The notes under the pieces are model-generated. The model was not told the origin of the DNA and made no database searches. It saw only the letters and a list, made by a program, of their open reading frames with translations. From Xanthomonas sp. Leaf148 (GTDB taxonomy: Bacteria; Pseudomonadota; Gammaproteobacteria; Xanthomonadales; Xanthomonadaceae), in contig NZ_LMOP01000008.1 in NCBI RefSeq assembly GCF_001423585.1, forward strand, positions 1,191,118-1,255,117: 64,000 nt of DNA. The letters run 5' to 3'. Below are positions 1 to 9,903 of the stretch, piece after piece. How positions within the stretch are numbered: the stretch's first letter is position 1; every line of letters starts with the position of its first letter. The position numbers and the translations under genes are program-made.

Positions 1-88
1 CTGGGGATTGGCTCTTCGGCTCGGTCAGACATCCTGTCTGACTCGCCGCCGCGGCACATCCTTGTGCCGCTCTCCGCCAATCCCCAGC
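1..88. repeat. Cloverleaf-like inverted repeat
   Basis: Bases 1-11 (CTGGGGATTGG) are the exact reverse complement of 78-88. Between these arms lie two more hairpins, one with GTCAGA/TCTGAC arms around 25-43 and one with GCGGCACA/TGTGCCGC arms around 51-70. Together they could fold as a stem carrying two inner hairpins. It touches the window edge, so more may lie to the left. It is probably a dispersed intergenic repeat; no function is known to me. Confidence 0.55.
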
Positions 89-560
89 CGCGCTGCCGCC
101 TCGGGACGTCGCTTCCATGACCCGGACATCTTGAACACGCCAATGACGCTTGGCTTGAAGCCCTTCTGCCGCCCGGAACGGCTCGCCCCTCTCCCGTCGG
201 GGCGAGGAGGAACAGCTTGCGCGCGATGGGCGCGGGTGGCCTTGGAGCGCACGCGCCGCAAGCGCAAGCGTGGGCTGGGGCGCGGAGCGGGGGGAGGGAT
301 CGCGGGCTCAATTACGGGGGCGAAGCCCACGCATATGTGCGAGATCAAGCTCGGTGGCGGACATACAAGTAATCCCAGCATGCTGCTTGCATCCATGGCA
401 TGAGGCTGCGCTCCGTCCCCTCATCCAGCGCTGCGCGCCACCTTCTCCCGATGGGAGAAGCAATCAGTAGTCACACCATCCCGGCGCGTGGCGACGCGCT
501 GCGCTTGGCCGGTCGCACCAGACCGCTGAGGCGCCAGCCAATCCTGCTACCATGCGCGCC
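89..560. other. Intergenic stretch, no gene seen
   Basis: No convincing reading frame is present; the open frames here have no recognisable family and sit on both strands. The stretch contains a short perfect hairpin at 442-460 and low-complexity GC-rich sequence. It probably carries the btuB promoter near its right end, but I cannot place -35 and -10 boxes with confidence. Confidence 0.5.
442..460. terminator. Short hairpin, terminator or REP-like
   Basis: CTTCTCCC and GGGAGAAG form a compact stem-loop. The same style of hairpin (CCTTCCCCCGC/GCGGGGGAAGG) occurs at 50549-50572, so this may be a member of a common intergenic repeat family and not a dedicated terminator. No T-run follows. Confidence 0.35.
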
Positions 561-574
561 CCTGAGGTGACTGC

Positions 575-760
575 CGGCTGGCCGGTGGTTTAAACGGGAA
601 TCCGGTGCGCGCATCGCCTTGGGCGAGTCGCAATTCCGGAGCTGCCCCCGCAACGGTGGGCGAGACAAGGGTCTGCACGTCACGCCACTGTGCTTTGCAT
701 GGGAAGGCGCAGACCCGGGAAGCATCCGCTTCCGCTCGCAAGCCCGGAGACCGGCCTGAG
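575..760 (+). promoter_or_regulatory. Cobalamin (AdoCbl) riboswitch
   Basis: The leader of btuB has the ordered conserved blocks of the cobalamin riboswitch: TTAAACGGGAATCCGGTG near 590-607, a CCCCCGCAACGGTG block near 645-658, CGCCACTGTG near 683-692, and the B12-box-like AGCCCGGAGACCGGCCTGA at 740-758. The 5' GGCTGGCCGGT can pair with the 3' ACCGGCC to close the element. It lies about 130 bases before the btuB start. By family knowledge it would lower btuB expression when adenosylcobalamin is plentiful. Exact ends are estimated. Confidence 0.9.
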
Positions 761-888
761 GGATTGACCCGGCACGCGGTGGGCGTGGCCTTGCGCGTCC
801 GATGCTGCTGCGTCGGGCGGCTGGCCCGTTGCTGCGTGTCGCCCCATTGCCCCCGCGCGGGTCGGCGCGGTTTCAGGAGCAGCAGTAG

Positions 889-2766
889 ATGTCCCTTTCT
901 TCCGTTTTGCCGCGTCGCGCTGTGTTGGCCGCGGGGTTGTCGCTGTGCGTGATCAATCTGGCCCAGGCCGAAGCCGCTATCGATCTCGACGAAGTGGTGG
1001 TCACCGCCTCGCGGACCGCGCAGACCCAGGACCAGACGCTGGCGCCGGTCACGGTGATCGACCGCGCGCAGATCGAGCGCCGCCAGATCAATTCGCTGCA
1101 GGACCTGCTGCGAGGCGAAGCCGGGGTGTCGCTGGCCAATAACGGTGGTCCGGGTAAGGCGACCTCGTTGTTCCTGCGCGGCACCGAATCGGATCATCTG
1201 GTGGTGCTGATCGACGGCGTGCGCATCGGCTCGGCCACCGCCGGCGGTGCGGCGTTACAGGATCTGCCGATCGAGCAGATCGAGCGCATCGAGATCGTGC
1301 GCGGGCCGTTTTCCAGCCTGTATGGCTCCGAAGCATTGGGCGGCGTGATCCAGATCTTTACCCGTCGCCCGCAAGGCCGCTTCGTGCCGACGCTGAGCGT
1401 GGCGGCCGGCAGCGACAATGCGCGCCGTTATGGCGCCGGTGTCGCCGGACGCAGCCAGGGCGATCTGAGCGAAGCCGGCGGCTGGTATTCGGTCAACGCC
1501 GTGCATGACGAAACCGATGGCATCAATGCGTATCTGGACACCAGCTCGAGTGCCTACGATCCGGACCGCGACGGTTACCGCAACGATTCGCTGAGCGCGC
1601 AGGGCGGCTGGCGCTTCAATCAGCAGTGGGATGCGGACGTGCACGCCTTGCGTGCGCAGAGCCGCAACGAATACGACGGCTCAGCCTTCGGCGGCAATCT
1701 GTCCAAGGGCGTGCAGCAGGCCGTGGGCGGGCGCCTGCGCTATGCGCCCAGCGATGCGCTGACCTTCACCGCCAGCCTGGGCAGCAGCGCCGATTTCAGC
1801 GACGCGTATTACCAGGGTGCGTACCTGTCGACCTACGACACACGCCGCAAGCAGGGCTCGCTGCAGGCCGATGTCAACACCGGGCCGGGCCTGCTCACGG
1901 TCGGTTTCGACTGGCAGCGCGACGCCATCGCCAGCAGCGACACCTACGATGCCGATAGCCGCATCGACCGCGCTGCGTTTGCGCAGTGGCAGCAGAGCTT
2001 CGGCAGCCAGTCGCTGCAGGCCAGCCTGCGTCGCAACGACAACAGCCAGTTCGGTGGCAAGACCACCGGCAGCCTGTTGTGGGGCTGGGACTTCGCCGAG
2101 CATTTGCGCGTGACCGCCAGCTACGGCACTGCGTTCAAGGCGCCCACCTTCAACGAGTTGTACTACCCGGATTACGGCAATCCGTTGCTGGGGCCGGAGA
2201 CCTCCAAGAGCGCCGAGCTGGGGCTGCGCGGCAGCTACGACTGGGGCACCTGGACGCTCAATGCCTTCCAGACCCGCATCGACGATCTGATCGCCTACGA
2301 CGCCTCGCTGGTGGATGCCACCCATCCGTTCGGGCAGCCGAACAACATCGACCAGGCGCGCATTCGCGGTGTGGAAGCCGGCTACGACACCCAGCTGGCC
2401 GGCTGGACCGTGCGCAGCGCGCTGACCTGGCTACAGCCGCAGGCCGATGGCGAGGTCAATCACGGCAACTGGTTGCCGCGGCGCGCGCGGCAGAGCGGGC
2501 GCATCGATGCCGACCGCAGCTTCGGTGCCTTCAGCGTCGGCGCCAGCCTGTTCGGTTCCGGCAAGCGTTACGACGATCTGGCCAACACCGAGCGGCTGGC
2601 CGGCTACGGCCTGCTGGATCTGCGCGTGAGCTATGCGATCGACGCGGACTGGAAGGTGCAGTTCACCGCAAACAATATCTTCGACCGCCAGTACGAGACC
2701 GCACGCTGGTATGCGCAGCCGGGGCGCAATTATCTGCTCACCTTCCGCTACCAGGCGGCGCAGTAA
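889..2766 (+). CDS. btuB: TonB-dependent vitamin B12 receptor BtuB
   Basis: This 625-residue outer-membrane protein should take up cobalamin, powered by TonB. It starts with a signal peptide (about residues 1-28, ending near NLAQAEA), followed by a TonB box (DEVVVTA) and a plug domain with VVLIDGVRIGSA and IERIEIVRGPFSSLYGSEA. The rest reads as a 22-strand beta barrel ending in NYLLTFRYQAAQ. Length matches BtuB of other bacteria (about 600). The cobalamin riboswitch directly upstream and the cob genes downstream make the ligand assignment strong. An ATG at 889 follows an AGGAGCAGCAGTAG leader, a usable ribosome binding site. A 248-base gap without a gene separates it from the next gene. Confidence 0.93.
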   Translation: MSLSSVLPRRAVLAAGLSLCVINLAQAEAAIDLDEVVVTASRTAQTQDQTLAPVTVIDRAQIERRQINSLQDLLRGEAGVSLANNGGPGKATSLFLRGTESDHLVVLIDGVRIGSATAGGAALQDLPIEQIERIEIVRGPFSSLYGSEALGGVIQIFTRRPQGRFVPTLSVAAGSDNARRYGAGVAGRSQGDLSEAGGWYSVNAVHDETDGINAYLDTSSSAYDPDRDGYRNDSLSAQGGWRFNQQWDADVHALRAQSRNEYDGSAFGGNLSKGVQQAVGGRLRYAPSDALTFTASLGSSADFSDAYYQGAYLSTYDTRRKQGSLQADVNTGPGLLTVGFDWQRDAIASSDTYDADSRIDRAAFAQWQQSFGSQSLQASLRRNDNSQFGGKTTGSLLWGWDFAEHLRVTASYGTAFKAPTFNELYYPDYGNPLLGPETSKSAELGLRGSYDWGTWTLNAFQTRIDDLIAYDASLVDATHPFGQPNNIDQARIRGVEAGYDTQLAGWTVRSALTWLQPQADGEVNHGNWLPRRARQSGRIDADRSFGAFSVGASLFGSGKRYDDLANTERLAGYGLLDLRVSYAIDADWKVQFTANNIFDRQYETARWYAQPGRNYLLTFRYQAAQ

Positions 2767-3014
2767 CGCGCGGGCGGTCGATGGCATGTGCGATGGCGGG
2801 ATGCATCCGGCCGATAGCGACCGGCCGCAGCATCGCGCAACTCTTCGCACTGGTGGCAGTGCGTCGCTCCAACGCTCCACTGAGCAATCGGCTGCAGCCG
2901 GACGGCCAGTGACCCGGCAGCATCAGCAGCAATGTGCCACTCGTACACTGCAGCATCTCCCGTTTGCCTGTCTCCACTGCTAGCGCATCTGCGTCTGTAC
3001 TCGAAGGAACACCG

Positions 3015-3608
3015 ATGACCCCGCTCTCCCGTCCCGCCGAACGCGCTGTCTTCATCAGCTTGATGCTGGTGATGACTGTCACCCGCTTCCATCACGTCAG
3101 CGACTGGCTGCATCTGCCGGATGCATCGATGGCGGTGTTCTTTCTGGGTGGTCTGGCAGTGCGACGGCATGCGTTTTTTGTCGCCCTGCTGGTGTTGTCG
3201 GTGGCGATCGATTGGGCCGCGGTCACGGTGGCCGGTGTCAGCGACTTCTGCATCACCGCCGCCTATGCGGCGCTGCCGCTAGCGTACGGGGTGCTGTGGT
3301 ACGCCGGCCGGGCCTATCACGCTCACCTTCGCCCGGATGCAAGGTCGATGTGTATTGCGTGGGCGCTGGGCACCTTGGCCGCTGTGGTGTCGTTCCTGAT
3401 CTCCAACGGCGCGTTCTACTGGTGGGGCGGGCGCTATGCCGAGCCGCATTGGGCGCAGTATCTGCAGCGCGCAGCGCAGTGGGGCCCGTTGTTCGTGCGC
3501 ACCACCGCGCTGTATCTGGCGGTTGCGCTTGCCGGCGCGTGGTGTGTATTGCGCTGGCGTGCCGCGCGCACTGCAGCGCCGTTATCGGCCCCGTTGGAGC
3601 GGTCATGA
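3015..3608 (+). CDS. btuM: BtuM-like cobalamin transporter, copy 1
   Basis: This 197-residue protein has about five or six hydrophobic segments and sits between btuB and cobO. It resembles BtuM, a solitary S-component-like inner-membrane cobalamin transporter. In the characterised BtuM a cysteine near residue 80 coordinates the cobalt. Here Cys79 lies in GVSDFCITAAYAALPLAYG, and the next gene keeps the same SD-aromatic-C motif. The start is placed at the ATG at 3015, with GAAGGAA upstream; a frame extends further left but reads like non-coding sequence. It overlaps the next gene by four bases (ATGA). The family call is from remembered features and context, not from an alignment. Confidence 0.72.
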   Translation: MTPLSRPAERAVFISLMLVMTVTRFHHVSDWLHLPDASMAVFFLGGLAVRRHAFFVALLVLSVAIDWAAVTVAGVSDFCITAAYAALPLAYGVLWYAGRAYHAHLRPDARSMCIAWALGTLAAVVSFLISNGAFYWWGGRYAEPHWAQYLQRAAQWGPLFVRTTALYLAVALAGAWCVLRWRAARTAAPLSAPLERS

Positions 3609-4216
3609 CGGTTGCACGGCAAACGCGCACGCCGGCACGCGCGCCACTGCAAGGCACCGCCGCATGGATGTGCGGTAGCGCGCTGGTGCTGTTGATGGTG
3701 TGCACGCGCGGCGAGCATTTCGCCAGCGTGGATGCATTGCCCAGCGCATCCTGGGCGGTGTTTTTTCTGGCTGGTGCCTTGCTGCGCCCGCGGTGGATGC
3801 TGCCGCTGCTGTTCGGGGTGGCGTCTGCGCTGGATCTGATCGGCCTGGTCTCCGGCAGCATCAGCGATTGGTGTCTGTCGCCGGCCTATTGGGCGCTGGC
3901 ATTGGCGTATGCGGCATTGTGGTTGGGTGGGCGCGTGTATGCCATGCAGCTGCACCGCGACGTGTGGCGCGATGCGGCCCGCCTGCTGTGCGCAGTGCTG
4001 CTAAGCGGCAGCCTGGCGTATCTGCTCTCCAAGGGCGGCTTCTACTTCTTGTCCGGCCGTTATCCGCAGGCCACGCTTGGCGGTTTTGTCGCGCGCGTGC
4101 CTGACTATTATCCGCACGCACTCGGCACGCTGGCAGGCTATGTCGGCGTCGCTTTCGCGCTGCTGGCTGCACTACGTGGCATCGTCGCACGTCATCCGAT
4201 TGGAGCAAGCGCATGA
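3605..4216 (+). CDS. BtuM-like cobalamin transporter, copy 2
   Basis: This 203-residue multi-pass membrane protein is a paralogue of its upstream neighbour. Both share a D-A-S-x-A-V-F-F-L-x-G core, an SD-aromatic-C motif (Cys90 in SISDWCLSPAYWALALAY) and an S-x-G-x-F-Y segment (ISNGAFYWWGGRY in copy 1, LSKGGFYFLSGRY here). The conserved cysteine suggests it also binds the corrinoid cobalt. Start ATG overlaps the preceding stop as ATGA, and its own stop overlaps the cobO start in the same way, so the genes are probably translationally coupled. The two copies may act together, or on different corrinoids. Confidence 0.68.
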   Translation: MTVARQTRTPARAPLQGTAAWMCGSALVLLMVCTRGEHFASVDALPSASWAVFFLAGALLRPRWMLPLLFGVASALDLIGLVSGSISDWCLSPAYWALALAYAALWLGGRVYAMQLHRDVWRDAARLLCAVLLSGSLAYLLSKGGFYFLSGRYPQATLGGFVARVPDYYPHALGTLAGYVGVAFALLAALRGIVARHPIGASA

Positions 4217-4824
4217 GCACCCCTGAACACGACGACGCGCATTACCGCGAACGCGCGCAGCGCAAGAAGGAGTTGGTGGACCGACGCATCGCACGCGCGG
4301 TCATCGACCGTGGCGTGCTGCTGGTCAATACCGGTAATGGCAAGGGCAAGAGTTCGTCCGGTTTCGGCATGCTGGCGCGCTCGCTCGGGCATGGCCTTTA
4401 CTGCGGCGTGGTGCAATTCATCAAGGGCACGTTTTCCACCGGCGAAGAAGCGTTTTTCCGCCGCTTTCCGGATCTGCTCGACTACCACGTGATGGGCGAG
4501 GGCTTTACCTGGGAAACCCAGGACCGTGCACTCGATATCGCCGCTGCGCAGGCCGCCTGGCAACTGGCGCGCGGCATGCTGGCCGACCCGCGCTACGACT
4601 TCGTGCTGCTGGACGAACTCAATATCGCCTTGGTCAAAGACTACATCGCGCTGGACGAGGTGCTCGCAGCCGTGGCTGCGCGTCCGCCCGGGCAGCATGT
4701 GGTGATCACCGGGCGCGGTGCGCCGGCCGGGTTGATCGAGGTCGCCGACACCGTCACCGAGATGCGCCTGATCAAGCATGCCTTCAACGCCGGCATCAAG
4801 GCGCAGCTCGGCATCGAGTTGTAG
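4213..4824 (+). CDS. cobO: Corrinoid adenosyltransferase CobO
   Basis: Cob(I)yrinic acid a,c-diamide adenosyltransferase (CobA/CobO/BtuR family) moves the adenosyl group of ATP onto the reduced cobalt of corrinoids. The 203-residue protein has the family's P-loop GNGKGKSS at residues 41-48, then the VQFIKG strand, FVLLDELNIAL (Walker B-like) and the C-terminal VITGRGAP segment. Length is typical (about 200). It is cytoplasmic and would act on incoming corrinoids, linking uptake by BtuB/BtuM to nucleotide loop assembly. The start overlaps the upstream membrane protein by four bases. Confidence 0.95.
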   Translation: MSTPEHDDAHYRERAQRKKELVDRRIARAVIDRGVLLVNTGNGKGKSSSGFGMLARSLGHGLYCGVVQFIKGTFSTGEEAFFRRFPDLLDYHVMGEGFTWETQDRALDIAAAQAAWQLARGMLADPRYDFVLLDELNIALVKDYIALDEVLAAVAARPPGQHVVITGRGAPAGLIEVADTVTEMRLIKHAFNAGIKAQLGIEL

Positions 4825-4896
4825 GCATGACCACGCGCATGCAATTGCCTGCAGCTGCATCGGCGTGTGTCCTGTCATGACGCAGGGACGCCCACC

Positions 4897-5811
4897 ATGG
4901 CGCTGGTGATTGCCACGGCGGCCGTGCTGCTGGATCTGCTGCTGGGCGAACCGCGGCGCGCGCATCCGCTGGTGCTGTTCGGCCACTGGGCACAGCGCGT
5001 GGAAGCACGCCTGTACCGCGATCGTCGCGGTGCAGGCGTGCTCGCCTGGTGCACGACGGTGGTGCCATGGACGCTCCTGGCAGCCGCGTTGCAAGCGCTG
5101 CTGTGGTGGTGGTCGGCGTGGGCGGCAACTGTCTTTGCCGCCGTCATGCTGTACCTGGCGCTGGGATTGCGCAGCCTGGGCGAACATGCGCAGCCGGTGA
5201 TCGACGCATTGCAGGCCGACGACCTGGCAGCGGCGCGCACTGCCGTGGGCCGCATCGTCAGCCGCGACACCGCCGCGCTCGATGCCACGCAGGTTGCCGC
5301 CGCAGCGACCGAGTCGGTGCTGGAAAACGGCAGCGATGCGGTGTTTGCCGCGCTGTTTTGGGGTGTGCTGCTCGGCGCGCCGGGCGCAGTGCTGTATCGG
5401 CTGTCCAATACGCTGGATGCGATGTGGGGCTATCGCACGCCGCGCTACACCAACTTCGGCTGCGCTGCGGCGCGCATCGACGATGTGCTCAATTGGGTGC
5501 CCGCGCGGCTCACCGCCGCGACGTACGCGCTGCTCGGCCGCAGCCGTACCGGCATGCGCTGCGCCTGGCAGCAGGGGCGCAGCTGGAAGAGCCCCAATGC
5601 CGGCCCGGTGATGGCGGCCGGTGCCGGCGCGCTGCAGGTGCAATTGGGTGGGCCAGCGCCGTACCACGGCCACTGGCAGACACGGCCGCGCCTGGGCGAG
5701 GGCCTGCCGGCCAGCGCCGGCAGCGTGCGCCGTGCGCTGCTGCTGGTGCGTGCCGGGGTGCTGCTGTGGTTGTTGCTCGGTGCACTGGCGTTGGCGCTGG
5801 TGACGCCATGA
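4897..5811 (+). CDS. cbiB: Adenosylcobinamide-phosphate synthase CbiB
   Basis: Integral membrane enzyme that joins adenosylcobyric acid to aminopropanol or its phosphate, giving adenosylcobinamide (phosphate). The 304-residue protein begins [19 protein letters not shown], the usual CbiB N-terminus, followed by [14 protein letters not shown]. It carries the conserved [20 protein letters not shown] and [18 protein letters not shown] blocks and a late [18 protein letters not shown] segment. Several hydrophobic helices are visible. I chose the ATG at 4897 because this is where family similarity begins. It is separated from cobO by 72 bases, the largest gap between cobO and cobS. Confidence 0.93.
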   Translation: MALVIATAAVLLDLLLGEPRRAHPLVLFGHWAQRVEARLYRDRRGAGVLAWCTTVVPWTLLAAALQALLWWWSAWAATVFAAVMLYLALGLRSLGEHAQPVIDALQADDLAAARTAVGRIVSRDTAALDATQVAAAATESVLENGSDAVFAALFWGVLLGAPGAVLYRLSNTLDAMWGYRTPRYTNFGCAAARIDDVLNWVPARLTAATYALLGRSRTGMRCAWQQGRSWKSPNAGPVMAAGAGALQVQLGGPAPYHGHWQTRPRLGEGLPASAGSVRRALLLVRAGVLLWLLLGALALALVTP

Positions 5812-5895
5812 CCGGCCGCCAACCCCTTGCGCGCAGGCGCTGCGTCGACCATCGGCAATCTCTGTGCAGTCACGCACCATCTCGTGGAGTCGCTC

Positions 5896-6879
5896 ATGCT
5901 TGAACACGGAGGCCGGTTGCGCCGCGCCGCGCAGACCTACGGGATTGCGCTGTCGCACTGGCTGGATCTGTCTACCGGGGTGAGCCCGTTCGCCTGGCCC
6001 GTGCCTGCCATCCCGGAGCAGGCGTGGCAGCGCCTGCCGGAAGACGACGATGGTCTGGCCGAGAGCGCCGCGGCCTATTACGGCGCGCCGCATGTATTGC
6101 CGGTCGCCGGCTCGCAGGCGGCGATTCAGGCCTTGCCGCTGTTGCGCAGCCGCAGCCGGGTGGGCGTGCTGGCACCGGGGTATGCCGAACATACACACGC
6201 GTGGCGACGCGCCGGCCACACCGTCGTACCGCTGCCGGCGGGGCCGTTGCTGCAGACGGCAGAGACCTTCGATGTGGTGGTGCTGATCCATCCCAATAAC
6301 CCAGGCGCAGAGACCTTCGATCGCGAAGTGCTGTTGCAGCTGCATGCACGTCTGGCAGCACGCGGCGGTTGGTTGGTGATCGACGAAGCCTTCATGGATG
6401 CCACGCCGCACGACAGCGTGTGCGCGCAGACGCTGCAACCGGGCTTGATCGTGCTGCGCTCGGTCGGCAAGTTCTTCGGCATGGCCGGTGCGCGGGCCGG
6501 GTTCGTGTGCGCGCAGCCGCAGTTGCTGGATGCACTGCGCGAGCAGTTGGGGCCATGGACGGTGAGCGGCCCCACCCGCTGGGCGCTGCAGCAGGCGTTG
6601 GCAGATACTCACTGGCACGCGCAGGCCCGCGAACGCCTGCACGCGGCAGCGCAGCGGCTTGCGCAGCTGTTGCGCAGTCATGCGATCGCACCCACCGCAG
6701 GCACTGCGTTTTTCCAATGGTGTCGGCGCGACGATGCGGCGGTGTTGCATGCGGCGCTGGCGCAACGCGGCATCCTGACCCGCCTGTTCGATACCCCGGC
6801 CAGCCTGCGCTTCGGCCTGCCGCCCGATGCGGCCGCCGAAGCACGCCTGGATGCGGCACTGGGCGAGGTATTGGCGTGA
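5896..6879 (+). CDS. cobD: Threonine-phosphate decarboxylase CobD
   Basis: PLP-dependent class I/II aminotransferase-fold enzyme that makes (R)-1-amino-2-propanol phosphate from L-threonine phosphate, the linker used by CbiB. The 327-residue protein starts [17 protein letters not shown] and has [10 protein letters not shown], the substrate-site [21 protein letters not shown] with the PLP-ring aspartate, and the PLP-lysine motif [15 protein letters not shown]. The ATG at 5896 has GGAG six bases upstream. The stop overlaps the cobQ start (GTGA). No threonine kinase (PduX or BluE type) is seen in this window, so the source of threonine phosphate is not shown here. Confidence 0.9.
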   Translation: MLEHGGRLRRAAQTYGIALSHWLDLSTGVSPFAWPVPAIPEQAWQRLPEDDDGLAESAAAYYGAPHVLPVAGSQAAIQALPLLRSRSRVGVLAPGYAEHTHAWRRAGHTVVPLPAGPLLQTAETFDVVVLIHPNNPGAETFDREVLLQLHARLAARGGWLVIDEAFMDATPHDSVCAQTLQPGLIVLRSVGKFFGMAGARAGFVCAQPQLLDALREQLGPWTVSGPTRWALQQALADTHWHAQARERLHAAAQRLAQLLRSHAIAPTAGTAFFQWCRRDDAAVLHAALAQRGILTRLFDTPASLRFGLPPDAAAEARLDAALGEVLA

Positions 6880-8351
6880 GCGCACGCGTGTTGATGGTGC
6901 AGGGCTGCACCTCCGATGCCGGCAAGAGCACGCTGGTGGCCGCGCTATGCCGCTGGCTGCATCGCCAGGGCGTGGCGGTGGCGCCGTTCAAGCCGCAGAA
7001 CATGGCGCTGAACTCGGCAGTCACCGTCGATGGTGGCGAGATCGGCCGCGCGCAAGCGGTGCAGGCGCAAGCCTGCGGACTAGAGCCGCACACCGACTTC
7101 AACCCGGTGTTGCTCAAACCCAACAGCGACACCGGGGCGCAGGTGATCGTGCATGGACACCCGGTCGCCACGCTGGATGCGGTGGGCTACCACGCTTACA
7201 AGGCCACCGCGCTTGCCGCGGTGTTGGCCTCGCACGCACGGCTGGTCGAGCGTTTCGACGTGGTGCTGGTGGAAGGCGCGGGCAGCCCGGCAGAGATCAA
7301 TCTGCGCGCCAACGATATCGCCAACATGGGCTATGCCGAGGCGGTGGATTGCGCGGTGATCCTGATTGCCGACATCGACCGTGGCGGCGTGTTCGCGCAT
7401 CTGGTCGGCACCTTGGCCTTGCTGTCGGAGAGCGAACGCGCACGCGTTGCCGGGTTTGTCATCAACCGCTTTCGTGGCGATCTGGCGCTGTTGCAACCGG
7501 GCCTGGACTGGCTGGAACGCGAAACCGGCAAGCCAGTGCTCGGCGTGTTGCCGTATCTGCACGGCCTGCAGCTGGAGGCCGAAGATGCGCTGCCACGGCA
7601 GGCGCTGCACAAGCCGCACGCGCAGCTGCGCGTGGTGGTGCCGGTGCTGCCGCGGATCAGCAACCACACCGATTTCGATGCCTTGCTGGCGCATCCGCAG
7701 GTGGAGGTGCAACTGGTCGGCCCGGGCCAGACGCCACCGCCCTGCGATCTGATCGTGCTGCCCGGCAGCAAGGCGACGCGCCAGGATCTGCAGTGGCTGC
7801 GCGCGCACGGCTGGGACACCGCCATCGCACGCCACCTGCGGTATGGCGGCAAGCTGCTCGGGATCTGCGGCGGTCTGCAGATGCTGGGCGAGCAGATCCA
7901 CGACCCCGATGGCATCGAAGGCCCGGCCGGCAGCAGTGCCGGGTTGGGCTGGCTGGCACTGGACACGCAGTTGCACGCGCACAAGCAATTGCACCGCGTA
8001 CACGGGCTGCTGGCGCTCGGCGACGTGGCTGCCAGCGGCTATGAAATTCACTGCGGTCTCAGCACCGGCGCTGCGTTGGCGCGGCCGCTGGTGCAGCTGG
8101 ACGATGGCCGCAGCGATGGCGCCATCTCCGACGACGGCCAGGTGCTGGGCACCTATCTGCACGGCATCTTCGATCACCCGCAGGCACTGGCCGCGTTACT
8201 CGCATGGGCCGGCCTGGCGCAGGCAACGCCGCTGGATCTGGCGGCGTTGCGCGAGGCCACGCTCGACCGTCTTGCCGATGCGGTGCACACGCATTTAGAC
8301 ACCGCCGCGCTGACGCGGCTCACCAGCAAGGAACCGGCATGCGGCAGTTGA
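6876..8351 (+). CDS. cobQ: Cobyric acid synthase CobQ
   Basis: Glutamine-dependent amidotransferase that amidates peripheral carboxylates of adenosylcobyrinic acid a,c-diamide to give adenosylcobyric acid. From the GTG at 6876 it is 491 residues. It has the N-terminal ATPase domain ([18 protein letters not shown], then [12 protein letters not shown]) and a C-terminal class I glutamine amidotransferase-like domain with the nucleophile motif [12 protein letters not shown] and a late YLHGIFDH. The GTG start overlaps the cobD stop. Its presence without ring-synthesis genes suggests salvage of incompletely amidated corrinoids. Confidence 0.94.
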   Translation: MSARVLMVQGCTSDAGKSTLVAALCRWLHRQGVAVAPFKPQNMALNSAVTVDGGEIGRAQAVQAQACGLEPHTDFNPVLLKPNSDTGAQVIVHGHPVATLDAVGYHAYKATALAAVLASHARLVERFDVVLVEGAGSPAEINLRANDIANMGYAEAVDCAVILIADIDRGGVFAHLVGTLALLSESERARVAGFVINRFRGDLALLQPGLDWLERETGKPVLGVLPYLHGLQLEAEDALPRQALHKPHAQLRVVVPVLPRISNHTDFDALLAHPQVEVQLVGPGQTPPPCDLIVLPGSKATRQDLQWLRAHGWDTAIARHLRYGGKLLGICGGLQMLGEQIHDPDGIEGPAGSSAGLGWLALDTQLHAHKQLHRVHGLLALGDVAASGYEIHCGLSTGAALARPLVQLDDGRSDGAISDDGQVLGTYLHGIFDHPQALAALLAWAGLAQATPLDLAALREATLDRLADAVHTHLDTAALTRLTSKEPACGS

Positions 8352-8860
8352 TTCTGGGTGGCGCGCGCTCGGGCAAGAGCGCACTGGCCGAACGCCTTGC
8401 CGCCAGCGCGGCCGAGCACGTGTGCTATGTGGCCACCGCGCAGGCGTTCGATGACGAAATGCAGCAACGCATCGCCCATCACCGCAGCCAGCGCCCGTCG
8501 CATTGGCAGTGCGTGGAAGAACCCATCGCCTTGGCCGCCACGCTGCAGGCGTTGGCCGCACCTGATCGCTGCGTGTTGGTCGATTGCCTGACGCTGTGGC
8601 TGAGCAACTTGCTGGGCCAACCGGATGCGGGCACATTTACGCGCGAACGCGACGCACTGCTCGCAACGCTGCCGCAGTTGCCTGGGCAGATCGTACTGGT
8701 CAGCAACGAAGTGGGGCAGGGCATCGTGCCACTGGGCGAACTCACGCGTCGTTTCGTCGACGAAGCCGGCCGGCTGCATCAGGCATTGGCGCTACAGTGC
8801 GAGCGTGTGGTGTTTGTCGTGGCGGGTTTGCCGATGGTGTTGAAGGGAGAGCAGCTGTGA
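8339..8860 (+). CDS. cobU: Adenosylcobinamide kinase/GTP transferase CobU
   Basis: Bifunctional enzyme that phosphorylates adenosylcobinamide and then adds GMP, giving adenosylcobinamide-GDP. The 173-residue protein opens with the P-loop strand [20 protein letters not shown]. It continues with HHRSQRP, where the guanylylated histidine is expected, [15 protein letters not shown], and [12 protein letters not shown]. Length equals the family's usual 175-185. The ATG at 8339 lies 13 bases inside the end of cobQ, in another frame. Its stop overlaps the cobT start (GTGA). Confidence 0.94.
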   Translation: MRQLILGGARSGKSALAERLAASAAEHVCYVATAQAFDDEMQQRIAHHRSQRPSHWQCVEEPIALAATLQALAAPDRCVLVDCLTLWLSNLLGQPDAGTFTRERDALLATLPQLPGQIVLVSNEVGQGIVPLGELTRRFVDEAGRLHQALALQCERVVFVVAGLPMVLKGEQL

Positions 8861-9903
8861 GTAGCGACTGGATCTTTGCCGCATGCGCAGTGCCGGATGC
8901 GCGCGTGCGCGCGGCTGCGCTGGAACGGCAGGAACAACTGACCAAACCGCCCGGCGCGTTGGGCCGGCTGGAGCAACTGGCCGTGCAATTGGCGGCCTGG
9001 CAACGCACCGCGCAGCCGACCGTGCAGCGGGTCTGGATTGCGGTGTACGCGGCCGACCATGGCGTTGCCGCCGAGGGCGTGTCGGCGTTTCCGCAGGCGG
9101 TCACCGGCGAGATGGTGCGCAATTTCGCACGCGGCGGTGCGGCCATTGCGGTGTTGGCGCGCGAACTCGGTGCGCGTCTGGAAGTGGTGAATCTGGGCGT
9201 AGTCAACGACCCCGGCGAGTTGCCGCGCGTACGTCGCGCCTGGATCGCACCCTCCAGCGCCAACATCTGCGAGCAACCGGCGATGACCCCCAGCCAGTTG
9301 CGCGACGCGCTGGCCGCCGGTGCGGAGAGCATCGCGCAGGCCAAAAATTGCGACACGCAGTTGTTTGTCGGCGGCGAAATGGGCATCGGCAACACCACCG
9401 CCGCTGCCGCGTTGGGCTGCGCGCTGTTGTCGCAGTTTCCGCAGGCGATGGCTGGCGCCGGCACCGGCCTGGATGCCGAAGGCATCGCGCACAAGGCAAC
9501 GGTGATCAGCCGCGCATTGGCCTTGCACGCCGACGCCACCACGCCGCTGGAACGGTTGCGCCGGCTCGGCGGGTTCGAGATCGCCGCCCTGGTCGGCGCG
9601 TATATCGCCGCCGCGCAGGCCGGCATTCCGGTGCTGGTGGATGGCTTCATCACCACCGCTGCGGCGCTGGTGGCCACCCGTCTGAATCCCGGCGTGCGCG
9701 AATGGCTGTTGTTCGGACACCGCTCACAGGAGCGCGGCCACGCCGCCTTGCTACGCGCCCTGGATGCCGAGCCGTTGCTGCAACTGGACCTGCGCCTGGG
9801 CGAAGCCAGTGGCGCAGCGGTGGCGATTCCACTGCTGCGCAGCGCCTGCGCCTTGCACAACGGCATGGCCACCTTTGCCGAAGCGGGAGTGTCAGACGCA
9901 TGA
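8857..9903 (+). CDS. cobT: Nicotinate-nucleotide:DMB phosphoribosyltransferase
   Basis: CobT makes alpha-ribazole phosphate from nicotinate mononucleotide and a lower-ligand base such as 5,6-dimethylbenzimidazole. The 348-residue protein shows [52 protein letters not shown] and the late [16 protein letters not shown], whose glutamate corresponds to the catalytic base in the family. It starts at a GTG overlapping the cobU stop. No bluB or other base-synthesis gene is in the window, so the lower base must come from elsewhere in the genome or from outside. Confidence 0.95.
   Translation: MSSDWIFAACAVPDARVRAAALERQEQLTKPPGALGRLEQLAVQLAAWQRTAQPTVQRVWIAVYAADHGVAAEGVSAFPQAVTGEMVRNFARGGAAIAVLARELGARLEVVNLGVVNDPGELPRVRRAWIAPSSANICEQPAMTPSQLRDALAAGAESIAQAKNCDTQLFVGGEMGIGNTTAAAALGCALLSQFPQAMAGAGTGLDAEGIAHKATVISRALALHADATTPLERLRRLGGFEIAALVGAYIAAAQAGIPVLVDGFITTAAALVATRLNPGVREWLLFGHRSQERGHAALLRALDAEPLLQLDLRLGEASGAAVAIPLLRSACALHNGMATFAEAGVSDA

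Noticed and set aside
4192..6885. A very long open frame antisense to cobO, cbiB and cobD
   Set aside because: High GC leaves long open frames on the opposite strand. Its composition (Arg, Gln, His rich) has no family look, and the sense genes are clear.
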